Below, piece after piece: positions 1-8,310 of a DNA stretch of 64,000 nt. The notes below the pieces were generated by a model. It made no database searches. It had not been told where the DNA came from and was given only the letters and a program-made list of their open reading frames with translations. The stretch covers positions 16,501,001 to 16,565,000 of the forward strand of contig NC_046683.1 of the NCBI RefSeq assembly GCF_009870125.1. The letters run 5' to 3'. Position numbers and translations under genes: made by a program. Source of the DNA: Drosophila pseudoobscura. Taxonomy: Eukaryota; Arthropoda; Insecta; Diptera; Drosophilidae. How positions within the stretch are numbered: position 1 is the first letter of the stretch; the number at the start of each line of letters is the position of its first letter.

Positions 1-89
1 GGGATGGCAAAGCAGTACCAGCGAAAAGTTAAGCAAAAAAAAAAAAGAAGTGAAACTTATTTACTTGCATTGTAGCTTGCATTGGAGCT

Positions 90-1657
90 TTAGATGTCAG
101 CAAACGCTGACGGCGGCTTTATGGACATAGACTTCGGGGTCGAGGTCTTCATTTCCGCCTTTGGTGAGCCTTTCTCAGTGTTCTGGGGTCCCAGAATGTT
201 GTTCCGAATGTTGTTGCGTTTGCGACGAGGACGTCCGCCCGGCTTGGTGGCGGAGTCCGGCACGGAGTTGTCGCCACCAGCGCCGATGGCTCCATTTTTC
301 GACGATGCTGCACCTTTGGCCCGATTGCGACGACGAGTGCCATTGCCAGAGCGCTTGCATCTCGGCTTGATGGTCGTTTTGCTGGGGTCGTAGTAGCTGT
401 CCAGAAGGTCCAGCAGCTCGGCCGTTTCCTCGGTCTTCAGCGAATCAATCGCTGTCAAAACCAGCTCCAAACCCGGCTTGCGCTTATCAGACCAAATGGC
501 CTTTAAAGACTTCAGGGTAAAGCCATGTTCGGCCAGCGCAATGCGGTACTTTACGGCACGGACACGATAGTTGAGAGTGGTGCGGAAATAGTTCAAGAAG
601 ACTGGACGGAATGAGTTTTGGCGGCCCAGGCTATGGTTCTGGTCCTTCAGCTCGAGGACCGTCGAGCTAAGAAGTTGGGAGAATGGTCTCACGGCATTCA
701 ACAACTTAACCTCTGCCTCCGAGGTCTCGGACGATTCGGGTGACTCGAACGACTCGGGGGACTCAGTTGACTCGGATTCAATCAACTGAAGGGCCATTTC
801 GTAGACCATCTTGGCCCGCACATTGGCGCTCCCCTCAAAGGCGCCCTGCTTCTGATTCTTGGGGCCGCTGTTATCGGTGATGCTGGAGTTTCCTTCGGGA
901 TTCTCGTGTTCATCCTCCTTGGTGGAATTCCCATCCTTCGACTTGGCCAAGAGCATCGAAAGCTTGCGTAGGCCACAGTTCTTGATACCATGTTTGCCAA
1001 GGAAGGTCTTGGCCATAGGGCAAGTGTTGGCAAAAGCCTTCACCGACCGATTGAATCTATCAATCAGGGAGTACTTCTTGAGCGCCTCCAAAATCATGTA
1101 GGGTATGAATTTGCGATCATCGTGGTAGAGCATAACGATGCCTTCTTTGTTGGGCTGCTTGGCGAGCAGCGTCTCAAGCCAGTTGAGAAAGTCCATGAGG
1201 GCAGCGACCTCCGACTTGGACTTGATAATCTGTGAAAAATAAGTTCGAATTAGCGCATATCGGGAGTGTGGGTATGTACCTTGTAGGTCTGCATCGACTT
1301 TAGCATGCGATAGAAACCGATCGAAATCACACGAATTTGATGACGCTGACGAGCGGCTTGATTCAGATTCATATACGGCATGATGTACTGCTGGAAGTTG
1401 CCCTTTGACGTGTAGCCAGCCAACTGGACAATCTGGAAAAAGGGCAGACGCGAGGCGGAGAGACGCGGAGAAAAATTGGGTTATGTCCGAAGCAACGACC
1501 AACAATCAATGAATACCTCATCAATCAGACGACGTCCAGTGGTATCTATCTCAACGGCAACCAGGATGTAGTTGCCTGCCGGCAGCTCCTCCTTCACGAC
1601 CTCGCACTGACCGGAGGCGGTAGCGGAAACACTATCTTCAGAAATGGCGGAAACCAT
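90..1657 (-). CDS. exu2: Exuperantia 2, copy A (mRNA-localisation protein)
   Basis: Exuperantia binds RNA and is needed for bicoid mRNA localisation in the oocyte; the family also acts in spermatogenesis. It has an exonuclease-like fold followed by a SAM-like region. I read three exons on the minus strand: 1517-1657 (47 codons, start MVSAISED), 1280-1432 (51 codons) and 90-1229 (379 codons plus TAA), giving 477 aa. The introns are 84 and 50 nt, both phase 0, with GT..AG ends (TTTTTCCAG and TTTTTCACAG acceptors). Family landmarks are VEIDTTGRRLIDE, IIKSKSE, RKFIPYMILEALKKY and RQNSFRPVFLNYF. The tail is basic and low in complexity. A longer frame that starts at 1505 only reads through intron 1. 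The sequence fits the divergent obscura-group paralogue exu2 better than canonical exu. It differs from copy B at five residues. No frame break is seen. Confidence 0.95.
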
Positions 1658-1875
1658 TTTCGCGTTCTACGAACTTTTTTCCCTGTTCTCACAAATTGTT
1701 TTTTTCCGACGAGCTCTCACAAAAAAGAAACAATCCCTACGACAAACTAAAACGTAATGAATTTTTGTCTAAGTTTTTCCGGTACTTCGAAAACGGCAGG
1801 AGTTTGACAGAAGTCAAGGCCTACTTTATGAGTTTCTTGGTCTTAAGTACAATGGGGCGAAAACCTTTCGGCCTT
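1658..1875 (-). promoter_or_regulatory. exu2 copy A 5' flank, cut at the duplication junction
   Basis: Only 218 bp separate the exu2 start codon from the duplication junction, so copy A keeps just this proximal promoter and then runs into Cyp4g15 coding sequence. I see no convincing TATA box. On the plus strand the same DNA is open from 1696 and supplies the first 60 codons of a chimeric frame. Copy B has the same 218 bp followed by its original upstream DNA. Confidence 0.5.
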
Positions 1876-2925
1876 CACTTCGAGCAGGGCACTCGAGGAT
1901 CTCTGGCCCAGTGCGAGCTCAAGGCGGCCGCCCTAGAGAGAGAGCGCGGACAGGAACAGAAGCAGGAACAGGCGGAGATGGGCTCAGCAGGCGGGGGGAA
2001 GGCTGCTGGCGAGGGCACACCTGTCGCTGGGCTCTCCTACGGCCAGTCCGCGGGCCTCAAGGACGACCTAGACGTGGAGGACAACGACATTGGGGAGAAG
2101 AAGCGACTGGCCTTCCTCGACCTGATGCTGGAGAGCGCCCAGAACGGAGCCCTCATCACGGACACGGAGATCAAGGAGCAGGTGGATACGATTATGTTCG
2201 AGGGCCATGACACCACCGCAGCCGGCTCGTCCTTCTTCCTCTCACTGATGGGCATACACCAGGAAATCCAGGACCGCGTGATTGCCGAGCTGGACGGCAT
2301 CTTCGGGGACTCCCAGCGCCCGGCCACGTTCCAGGACACGCTAGAAATGAAATACCTGGAGCGCTGCCTGATGGAAACGCTGCGCATGTACCCCCCAGTG
2401 CCGCTGATCGCCCGCGAGTTGCAGGAGGATCTGAAGTTGAACTCTGGCGACTACGTTATACCGCGCGGAGCCACGGTGACGGTGGCCACTGTTCTGTTGC
2501 ATCGCAATCCCAAGGTCTACACCAATCCCAATGTCTTCGATCCGGACAACTTTCTGTCCGAGCGTCAGGCCAACCGACATTACTATGCCTTTGTCCCCTT
2601 CTCCGCGGGACCACGCAGCTGTGTGGGTAAGTACTGCTGATATGCTGGGACGCTGCTCAAAAATCAAAAATCGATCGATAATTATCGATAGACATCCCAG
2701 CCTTTGTATGGACTTTCCTGCCACAGCCCGAACTAATCTTCTCTCTTATTTCGATTTCCCCATTAAGGGCGCAAGTATGCCATGCTCAAGCTCAAAATTC
2801 TACTCTCGACTATATTGCGGAACTATCGCGTCTACTCGGACCTCAGTGAGTCGGACTTCAAGCTCCAGGCGGATATCATACTGAAGCGTGAGGAGGGCTT
2901 TCGTGTGCGTCTCCAGGCCAGATGA
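1696..2925 (+). other. Chimeric reading frame across the duplication junction
   Basis: A frame opens at ATG 1696 in the exu2 5' flank. It runs 60 codons (ending in FGL) to the junction at 1875/1876 and enters Cyp4g15 in its native frame. With the native intron (2627-2767) removed it spans 362 codons plus stop: 1696-2626 joined to 2768-2925. In copy B the same 60 codons (5713-5892) hit TAG immediately after the duplication edge. The first 60 codons look like noncoding DNA that happens to be open. The exu2 promoter could conceivably drive the fusion in the opposite direction. The protein would lack the P450 N-terminal half, so catalysis is unlikely. Confidence 0.6.
1876..2925 (+). pseudogene. 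Cyp4g15: Cyp4g15 3' fragment (P450, 5' half missing)
   Basis: This is the C-terminal part of a CYP4G cytochrome P450, a haem monooxygenase of the endoplasmic reticulum. It begins at FEQGTRGSLAQCELKAAALE, inside the insertion characteristic of CYP4G. It continues with the I-helix oxygen-binding motif (EGHDTTAAG), the K-helix ExxR (ETLR) and the haem-binding PFSAGPRSCVGRKYA with its Cys ligand. An intron lies at 2627-2767 (GTAAGT..TTAAG); the last exon is 2768-2925 and ends in TGA. The reading frame is clean. The membrane anchor and roughly the first 290 residues are absent because the tandem duplication started inside the gene. The intact parent gene is expected left of the window, convergent with exu2. 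A perfect DRE-like TATCGATA sits in the intron at 2683-2690. Confidence 0.9.
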
Positions 2926-3210
2926 GCAGCACAAACAATTTTCCAAAAAAAACCCAAAAAAGGGCAACTTTTCCATACATATATCTCTACTTTTTCGCAA
3001 GTGATAGTCACCGGTTAATACAGTAATAATAATACAATTTGTTCAACACTCGATTTATTGAAAAAGTTTAGAATAATGTTTGCTTGTTTTTTTTTTATTT
3101 TTGTTTGGTCGCATTTGAAGAAACCACTATCATCTCCATTTAAATGTATTTGTTTTTGTGTATTTTAATACGTAATTATGCATAACGACTCTTTGTGCAA
3201 TGATTTTGAC

Positions 3211-3216
3211 AATAAA
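3211..3216 (+). terminator. Candidate poly(A) signal for the Cyp4g15 fragment
   Basis: AATAAA lies 286 nt downstream of the P450 stop codon on the same strand. Position and motif fit a poly(A) signal; use is not shown. Confidence 0.4.
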
Positions 3217-3306
3217 TCCTCGGTGCAATTATAATATCGATTAGTCGATCGCTTATCGATTGCGTTGCACGTGATAAATATATTTATTTTTTTTTATAAT
3301 TAATCA

Positions 3307-3312
3307 TTTATT
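3307..3312 (-). terminator. Candidate poly(A) signal for exu2 copy B
   Basis: AATAAA on the minus strand, about 800 nt downstream of the exu2 copy B stop. Another lies at 3054-3059. Either could end a long 3' UTR, but the choice is a guess. Confidence 0.3.
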
Positions 3313-4014
3313 CATACATAACTTTCAAACAATGAAGCACACCTTGAGATATTTTGACATGTTACAGGTGGTATATGTATGTATTCGTGTGTTTACAGAA
3401 GAGTGTGTTGTTTTTTGTAGGTGTACTTGAGCATTAAGGTGGAATTTGACACATTGGGCCAGGGTTGCTTGGGGATTAGTTAGTGTGTTTAGTGTGTCGG
3501 CCTGCCCAATGCCAATCTGAAATCGATGCGTTTGTTGGGATCATATTTTTCCAATCGCCCTTTGAGTGTACAGTTGTGTATCGTATGTTTTGGAAAACTA
3601 TGCCTAAACGCATCGATTTGTCCACCCTCTTGGCAATTAAATCTTCATGTTAAGTGCTCCAGTGTGTTGATATTTCTCGCCAGCCAGCATCAGCACTTGC
3701 AACAGCACCAACATTGGTTTCTTGGTCTTGATGTGCATGTGTTTTGATTAGATTTAAAATTTTGACATTGTTTCTAGTCTGTGCTTGGGTTTGCCCTATG
3801 TTCCATTCTTCATCCTTGTTTTCTATTCAATTGGGTGTCAGTGTCTGTTTCTGTGTTGGCTGCAATTTTGAAATTTTTTTAAGGATCCATATAGCAGAAT
3901 ATTGAAAGAAAAGCAAGCATTGGCATATTATACTGAAAGATCCTGCATAATACAAGCATAGGCAATGAAACAAACCAACAATCTACGATATGCCCGAGAA
4001 GGTAATCCCGGCTT

Positions 4015-5892
4015 GGGATGGCAAAGCAGTACCAGCGAAAAGTTAAGCAAAAAAAAAAAAGAAGAAGTGAAACTTATTTACTTGCATTGTAGCTTGCATT
4101 GGAGCTTTAGATGTCAGCAAACTCTGACGGCGGCTTTATGGACATAGACTTCGGGGTCGAGGTCTTCATTTCCGCCTTTGGTGAGCCTTTCTCAGTGTTC
4201 TGGGGTCCCAGAATGTTGTTCCGAATGTTGTTGCGTTTGCGACGAGGACGTCCGCCCGGCTTGGTGGCGGAGTCCGGCACGGAGTTGTCGCCACCAGCAC
4301 CGATGGCTCCATTTTTCGACGATGCTGCACCTTTGGCCCGATTGCGACGACGAGTGCCATTGCCAGAGCGCTTGCATCTCGGCTTGATGGTCGTTTTGCT
4401 GGGGTCGTAGTAGCTGTCCAGAAGGTCCAGCAGCTCGGCCGTTTCCTCGGTCTTCAGCGAATCAATCGCTGTCAAAACCAGCTCCAAGCCCGGCTTGCGC
4501 TTATCAGACCAAATGGCCTTTAAAGACTTCAGGGTAAAGCCATGTTCGGCCAGCGCAATGCGGTACTTTACGGCACGGACACGATAGTTGAGAGTGGTGC
4601 GGAAATAGTTCAAGAAGACTGGACGGAATGAGTTTTGGCGGCCCAGGCTATGGTTCTGGTCTTTCAGCTCGAGGATCGTCGAGCTGAGAAGTTGGGAGAA
4701 TGGTCTCACGGCATTCAACAACTTAACCTCTGCCTCCGAGGACTCGGACGATTCGGGTGACTCGAACGACTCGGGGGACTCAGTTGACTCGGATTCAATC
4801 AACTGAAGGGCCATTTCGTAGACCATCTTGGCCCGCACATTGGCGCTCCCCTCAAAGGCGCCCTGCTTCTGATTCTTGTGGCCGCTGTTATCGGTGATGC
4901 TGGAGTTTCCTTCGGGATTCTCGTGTTCATCCTCCTTGGTGGAATTCCCATCCTTCGACTTGGCCAAGAGCATCGAAAGCTTGCGTAGGCCACAGTTCTT
5001 GATACCATGTTTGCCAAGGAAGGTCTTGGCCATAGGGCAAGTGTTGGCAAAAGCCTTCACCGACCGATTGAATCTATCAATCAGGGAGTACTTCTTGAGT
5101 GCCTCCAAAATCATGTAGGGTATGAATTTGCGATCATCGTGGTAGAGCATAACGATGCCTTCTTTGTTGGGCTGCTTGGCGAGCAGCGTCTCAAGCCAGT
5201 TGAGAAAGTCCATGAGGGCAGCGACCTCCGACTTGGACTTGATAATCTGCGAAAAATAAGTTCGAATTAGCGCATATCGGGAGTGTGGGTATGTACCTTG
5301 TAGGTCTGCATCGACTTTAGCATGCGATAGAATCCGATCGAAATCACACGAATTTGATGACGCTGACGAGCGGCTTGATTCAGATTCATATACGGCATGA
5401 TATACTGCTGGAAGTTGCCCTTTGACGTGTAGCCAGCCAACTGGACAATCTGGAAAAAGGGCAGACGCGAGGCGGAGAGACGCGGAGAAAAATTGGGTTA
5501 TGTCCGAAGCAACGACCAACAATCAATGAATACCTCATCAATCAGACGACGTCCAGTGGTATCTATCTCAACGGCAACCAGGATGTAGTTGCCTGCCGGC
5601 AGCTCCTCCTTCACGACCTCGCACTGACCGGAGGCGGTAGCGGAAGCACTATCTTCAGAAATGGCGGAAACCATTTTCGCGTTCTACGAACTTTTTTCCC
5701 TGTTCTCACAAATTGTTTTTTTCCGACGAGCTCTCACAAAAAAGAAACAATCCGTACGACAAACTAAAACGTAATGAATTTTTGTCTAAGTTTTTCCGGT
5801 ACTTCGAAAACGGCAGGAGTTTGACAGAAGTCAAGGCCTACTTTATGAGTTTCTTGGTCTTAAGTACAATGGGGCGAAAACCTTTCGGCCTT
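4015..5892. repeat. Tandem duplication block, copy B (exu2 plus flanks)
   Basis: Second copy of the block at 1-1875, with a start offset of 4,014 that becomes 4,017 after a 3-nt GAA indel. Beyond 5892 the sequence is the presumed original upstream DNA of exu2, so copy B keeps the ancestral right flank while copy A has the recombinant junction. Confidence 0.95.
4107..5674 (-). CDS. exu2: Exuperantia 2, copy B
   Basis: Same structure as copy A: exons 5534-5674, 5297-5449 and 4107-5246 on the minus strand, giving 477 aa. The introns are 84 and 50 nt. The second acceptor reads TTTTTCGCAG instead of TTTTTCACAG. Of 12 coding substitutions against copy A, I score five as amino-acid changes (copy A to B: Val10 to Ala, Pro to His in the NSGxKN stretch, Thr to Ser in the SSExSE stretch, Val to Ile in SSTxLE, Ala to Glu near the C-terminus) and seven as silent. 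Both copies are open, so neither is an obvious pseudogene. Copy B has the full upstream region and is the better candidate for the ancestral, fully regulated gene. Confidence 0.95.
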
Positions 5893-6426
5893 TAGAGTTG
5901 CGTGCACAGTGGGATAATTATGCAAAACGCTGGCAGTAGGGTTGCAATAAAAAGAAAGCCGGTGTCTCTCAGCTGAAGAACATAATGCAAAGATAAGGAG
6001 GCCCGCTTCCAGCATAAACAGTTAAAAAGCATCCAGCGCTGATGGTTTAATAGCAGACAGCTTTCATAGTTACAGAGAATCCAGCTTTCATGACAAGGAA
6101 GACAGCTTTAAGAGTTAGTAAGCTTTAAAAGCTCCATAGCAGACAGCTTTGATAGCTACATAGAATCCAGATTTGATACTAGTAGGTATATAGCATCCAG
6201 CGTTGATGGTTACTTAACAGACAGCTCTGGAAGCTACTTTGAAGACAGCTTAAAGAGTTTCGTAGTAGCCAGCTCAAATAGTATCAAAGCAGTAAGCTTT
6301 TAAACTTTCATAGTACCCTGTGATTACCGGGTATACAACATATATCTGCATGCTTTTGACTTACTTGTCTGTAACCGTATTTAAAATAAATCATTATTAC
6401 GATTATTGTTGTACGATTGCTCAGCG
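5893..6426. repeat. exu2 copy B upstream DNA with degenerate short repeats
   Basis: Between about 6013 and 6310 a degenerate motif recurs at roughly 30-40 bp spacing. Its themes are CAGACAGCTTT, GATAGCTACA and AGAATCCAGC. The copies are diverged and uneven, so the array looks old. No reading frame is supported. The flanks are A/T-rich single-copy DNA. The region also serves as the shared upstream space of exu2 copy B (leftward) and the secreted-protein gene (rightward). Confidence 0.5.
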
Positions 6427-6434
6427 TATTTAAA
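6427..6434 (+). promoter_or_regulatory. TATA-like box of the secreted-protein gene
   Basis: TATTTAAA lies 81 bp before the proposed ATG at 6508. It would place transcription start near 6457 and give a short leader, as in many compact insect secretory genes. Confidence 0.4.
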
Positions 6435-6507
6435 CCGAATAAAATTTTCCGTGCTAGGCAGGAATACCAATTAAGTAGCTTTTAGATGCTTGGACTGCTT
6501 TCGATAC

Positions 6508-7223
6508 ATGATGAAGTTGCAAATAAATTGCCTGTTAGCCGCTCTCCTCGCCGTAGTAAGTGCCTCAACCTCACCTCCTGATATCGTCTCGATTCATTTT
6601 CGGTATATTGACAGTCGAGCGGAAATGCAAAAACTTTTACACCAACAGAGGAGTTCCAGAAGGCCCCCGACCTTGGTGGGATGCAGGAGTCAAACGAAAC
6701 TGAAAGTACCCAAGGTCAGACAGTCCCAATGGCCACGGCCATGGGTGAGGTGGTCCACTCCAGCAACTCTAGTAACTCCAGCAACTCTAGCAACTCTAGT
6801 AACTTTAGCAACTCTAGCAACTCTAGTAACTCCAGCAACTCTAGCAATTCCAGCAACTCTAGCAACTCCAGCAACTCCAAGCTGGGATCAAGCAAAAGTG
6901 CACAAGGTCAGCACCAGCGTCAGCGTCAGCCAGCAACAACTGTTTTGAAGCACATCGTTCGTAAGAAGAGAGATATTTTTCTGCAAGATACCCCCTACGA
7001 CTTTAATACAATACATCAGTCCTGCGATTTTGATGAGCGCGGGAGACACCGCATTGTCATGTTCTTCCCGAATCATTGCATTTGGACCTGGAACAACAAG
7101 TACGTTCACGAGGGTTTCTATTATCTCTTCAAGCTGTATCAGACGGAGGCCTTCTTCTTTGGACAGTACAACGAACGCTTGAAACAGTACGAAACCGTAC
7201 CCCACGTCTGGACCAAGGACTAG
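6508..7223 (+). CDS. Predicted secreted, N-glycan-rich proprotein
   Basis: I propose two exons: 6508-6555 (16 codons) and 6615-7223 (202 codons plus TAG). The 59-nt intron has GTAAGT..ATTGACAG ends. Splicing is needed because the signal-peptide frame and the main frame differ. The product is 218 aa. Residues 1 to about 20 (MMKLQINCLLAALLAV, then SSGNA) form a signal peptide. Residues 67-104 are NSS repeats: 11 NSS plus one NFS, each an N-X-S sequon; another sequon (NET) precedes them. RKKR at 132-135 is a furin-type site. The 83-residue C-terminus has two cysteines and is rich in aromatic residues (IWTWNN, FYYLF, AFFFG). I do not recognise a family. The layout (TATA box, tiny intron after the signal peptide, low-complexity prodomain) is common in Drosophila seminal-fluid or salivary proteins; that is inference only. 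Confidence 0.75.
6765..6878 (+). repeat. Coding 9-bp repeat (Asn-Ser-Ser array)
   Basis: Thirteen units of the type AAC TCT AGC / AAC TCC AGC in the secreted-protein gene. Synonymous variation between units (AGC, AGT, TCC, TCT) and a single TTT (NFS) show the array is not freshly expanded. Copy number may still vary between alleles. Confidence 0.9.
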
Positions 7224-7840
7224 AAGGATACGGAAGATGCATCAGTGAAATTATCTGTAACTAACTGGCCCGATGGGTCCGACGATAAGCCTAAACTATT
7301 AGGCTGACATATTTTGATTAAATTGTCATGGGCGTTGTTTCGGATTTCATCTATCGATTATATCGAAGCTGACCTTTTGCCATCCATGGCATACTTAGTG
7401 GCAGTGGGCTGGGAGATAGATCCATCAACCTAATGGATTCCTGCCAGAGAACAATACTGAGGGGAATCCTGGAGGCACACACATCGGTGCCGGATAACAA
7501 CATCCCATCATTCGCGACAAAAGACAGCAGAACATTCAAGAGTTTTTCAAAATTTGCTCTAGCCCGTAGTCTCTAAAAACTAGCAGTTAAAGATCTCTGA
7601 CACAAGGACTTGTCTATATAGACTCGGCTATTGATGCTTATCTAGAATATGTATAATTTATGGGGCCGGAAACGATTCTTTTGGGCTCTTACATATAAAC
7701 GAATTTAATATACGCCACATTCGATGACGGACAATTCGGATCTCAGACATCTGCGCTCCGCAGCCTTCTTCCAGTTCAACTTTACCAGCCCCACCCAAAC
7801 CCAGGAATAACATTCAGCAACATGTTGTACGCACCATTTT
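7224..7840 (+). other. Region with short plus-strand open segments, possible gene remnant
   Basis: Two short open frames read like protein. One spans 7433-7576 (47 codons, starting MDSCQRTILRGILEAH). The other spans 7724-7810 (28 codons, ending FTSPTQTQE). Just before the first, another frame is open for a few codons (MAYLVAVGWEIDPST) and then stops, which suggests a frameshift. No splice chain links them convincingly and I recognise no family. They may be relics of a gene or a mobile element. Confidence 0.3.
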
Positions 7841-8310
7841 TAATATTATTTAATAAAAAACAGAACAGTTAAAGTACGATACCATTTGCCCAAGAATAGT
7901 ATCAAGATATATCTGTAAGAGGAAAACAGAATCAATAATCTATTAATGAAGCAAACATATTTGACTCTTACCTGCACGACTATCAGGGAAAAGTATTGCG
8001 ATCCTCAGGCCCCCAAATCCTCAATGCGTGGGTTGTATCAAACATTTCCTGTAAGAATAACACAAGTTAATAATCTACACCTGGTATTACAGCTATCTAG
8101 GCACTCACAGAGACAGGTGTTGAAATTTATGTTATCCGTGTATGTTAAGTGTGTAACAGAAGTTCTCATTATGCGTTGAAAAAGATCGTCTGAAAACGCC
8201 TGTAAATTAATGACGGGATATTTTTTTGTTATGATTTTATTGATTCTTCCTACCTGACATGTGATGCCATCCACATTCCCACATCCTCAAATCGGAGGAT
8301 GTGGGACGGT
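7841..8310 (-). pseudogene. Minus-strand spliced locus without an open frame (decayed gene or noncoding RNA)
   Basis: Three consecutive intron-like intervals fit Drosophila consensus. They are 8200-8253 (GTAGGA..TTAATTTACAG, 54 nt), 8049-8108 (GTGAGT..TTATTCTTACAG, 60 nt) and 7913-7971 (GTAAGA..TTTCCTCTTACAG, 59 nt). The implied exons are 8254 and above, 8109-8199 (91 nt), 7972-8048 (77 nt) and 7912 and below. The first exon segment and 8109-8199 form one open frame (..DGITCQ/AFSDDLFQRIMRTS..NTCL), but a TGA is created at the next junction. The 77-nt exon is open in another phase until TGA. Either the gene has decayed or the RNA is noncoding. Upstream exons beyond about 8310 were not resolved. 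Confidence 0.45.
8278..8305. repeat. Perfect hairpin, 11-bp stem and 6-nt loop
   Basis: CCCACATCCTC at 8278-8288 pairs perfectly with GAGGATGTGGG at 8295-8305 around the loop AAATCG. CTAG follows 12 nt further on, which resembles the 3' end of a Helitron, but the next base is G rather than the expected T. No 5' end was found. Confidence 0.8.

Larger units (their letters stand above)
1..1875. repeat. Tandem duplication block, copy A (exu2 plus flanks)
   Basis: This block matches 4015-5892 almost base for base. By hand I count 14 substitutions and one 3-nt indel (GAA, near base 47), which is about 99.2% identity. The right edge is sharp: both copies read the same through the GGCCTT ending at 1875 and 5892, then become unrelated. 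The left edge is outside the window. The repeat period is about 4,014-4,017 bp. The unit therefore runs from inside Cyp4g15 (base 1876), through the intergenic DNA and exu2, to the exu2 5' flank. Confidence 0.95.
2926..4014. other. Tail-to-tail intergenic DNA between Cyp4g15 fragment and exu2 copy B
   Basis: No coding sequence is seen here. It holds the 3' flank of the P450 fragment, with a plus-strand AATAAA at 3211-3216, and the likely 3' UTR of exu2 copy B, with a minus-strand AATAAA (TTTATT on the plus strand) at 3307-3312. Several ATCGAT sites lie near 3236-3265. The rest is T-rich single-copy DNA. This part of the repeat unit should recur left of the window. Confidence 0.7.

Noticed and set aside
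94..1235. Plus-strand frames over exu2 copy A (and the same set at 4111-5270)
   Set aside because: Shadows of the exu2 coding exons on the other strand; no start, splice or domain evidence.
5713..5895. 60-codon frame upstream of exu2 copy B
   Set aside because: Lies in the 5' flank of exu2, has no recognisable domain and ends just past the duplication edge. It matters only as the donor of the fused N-terminus in copy A.
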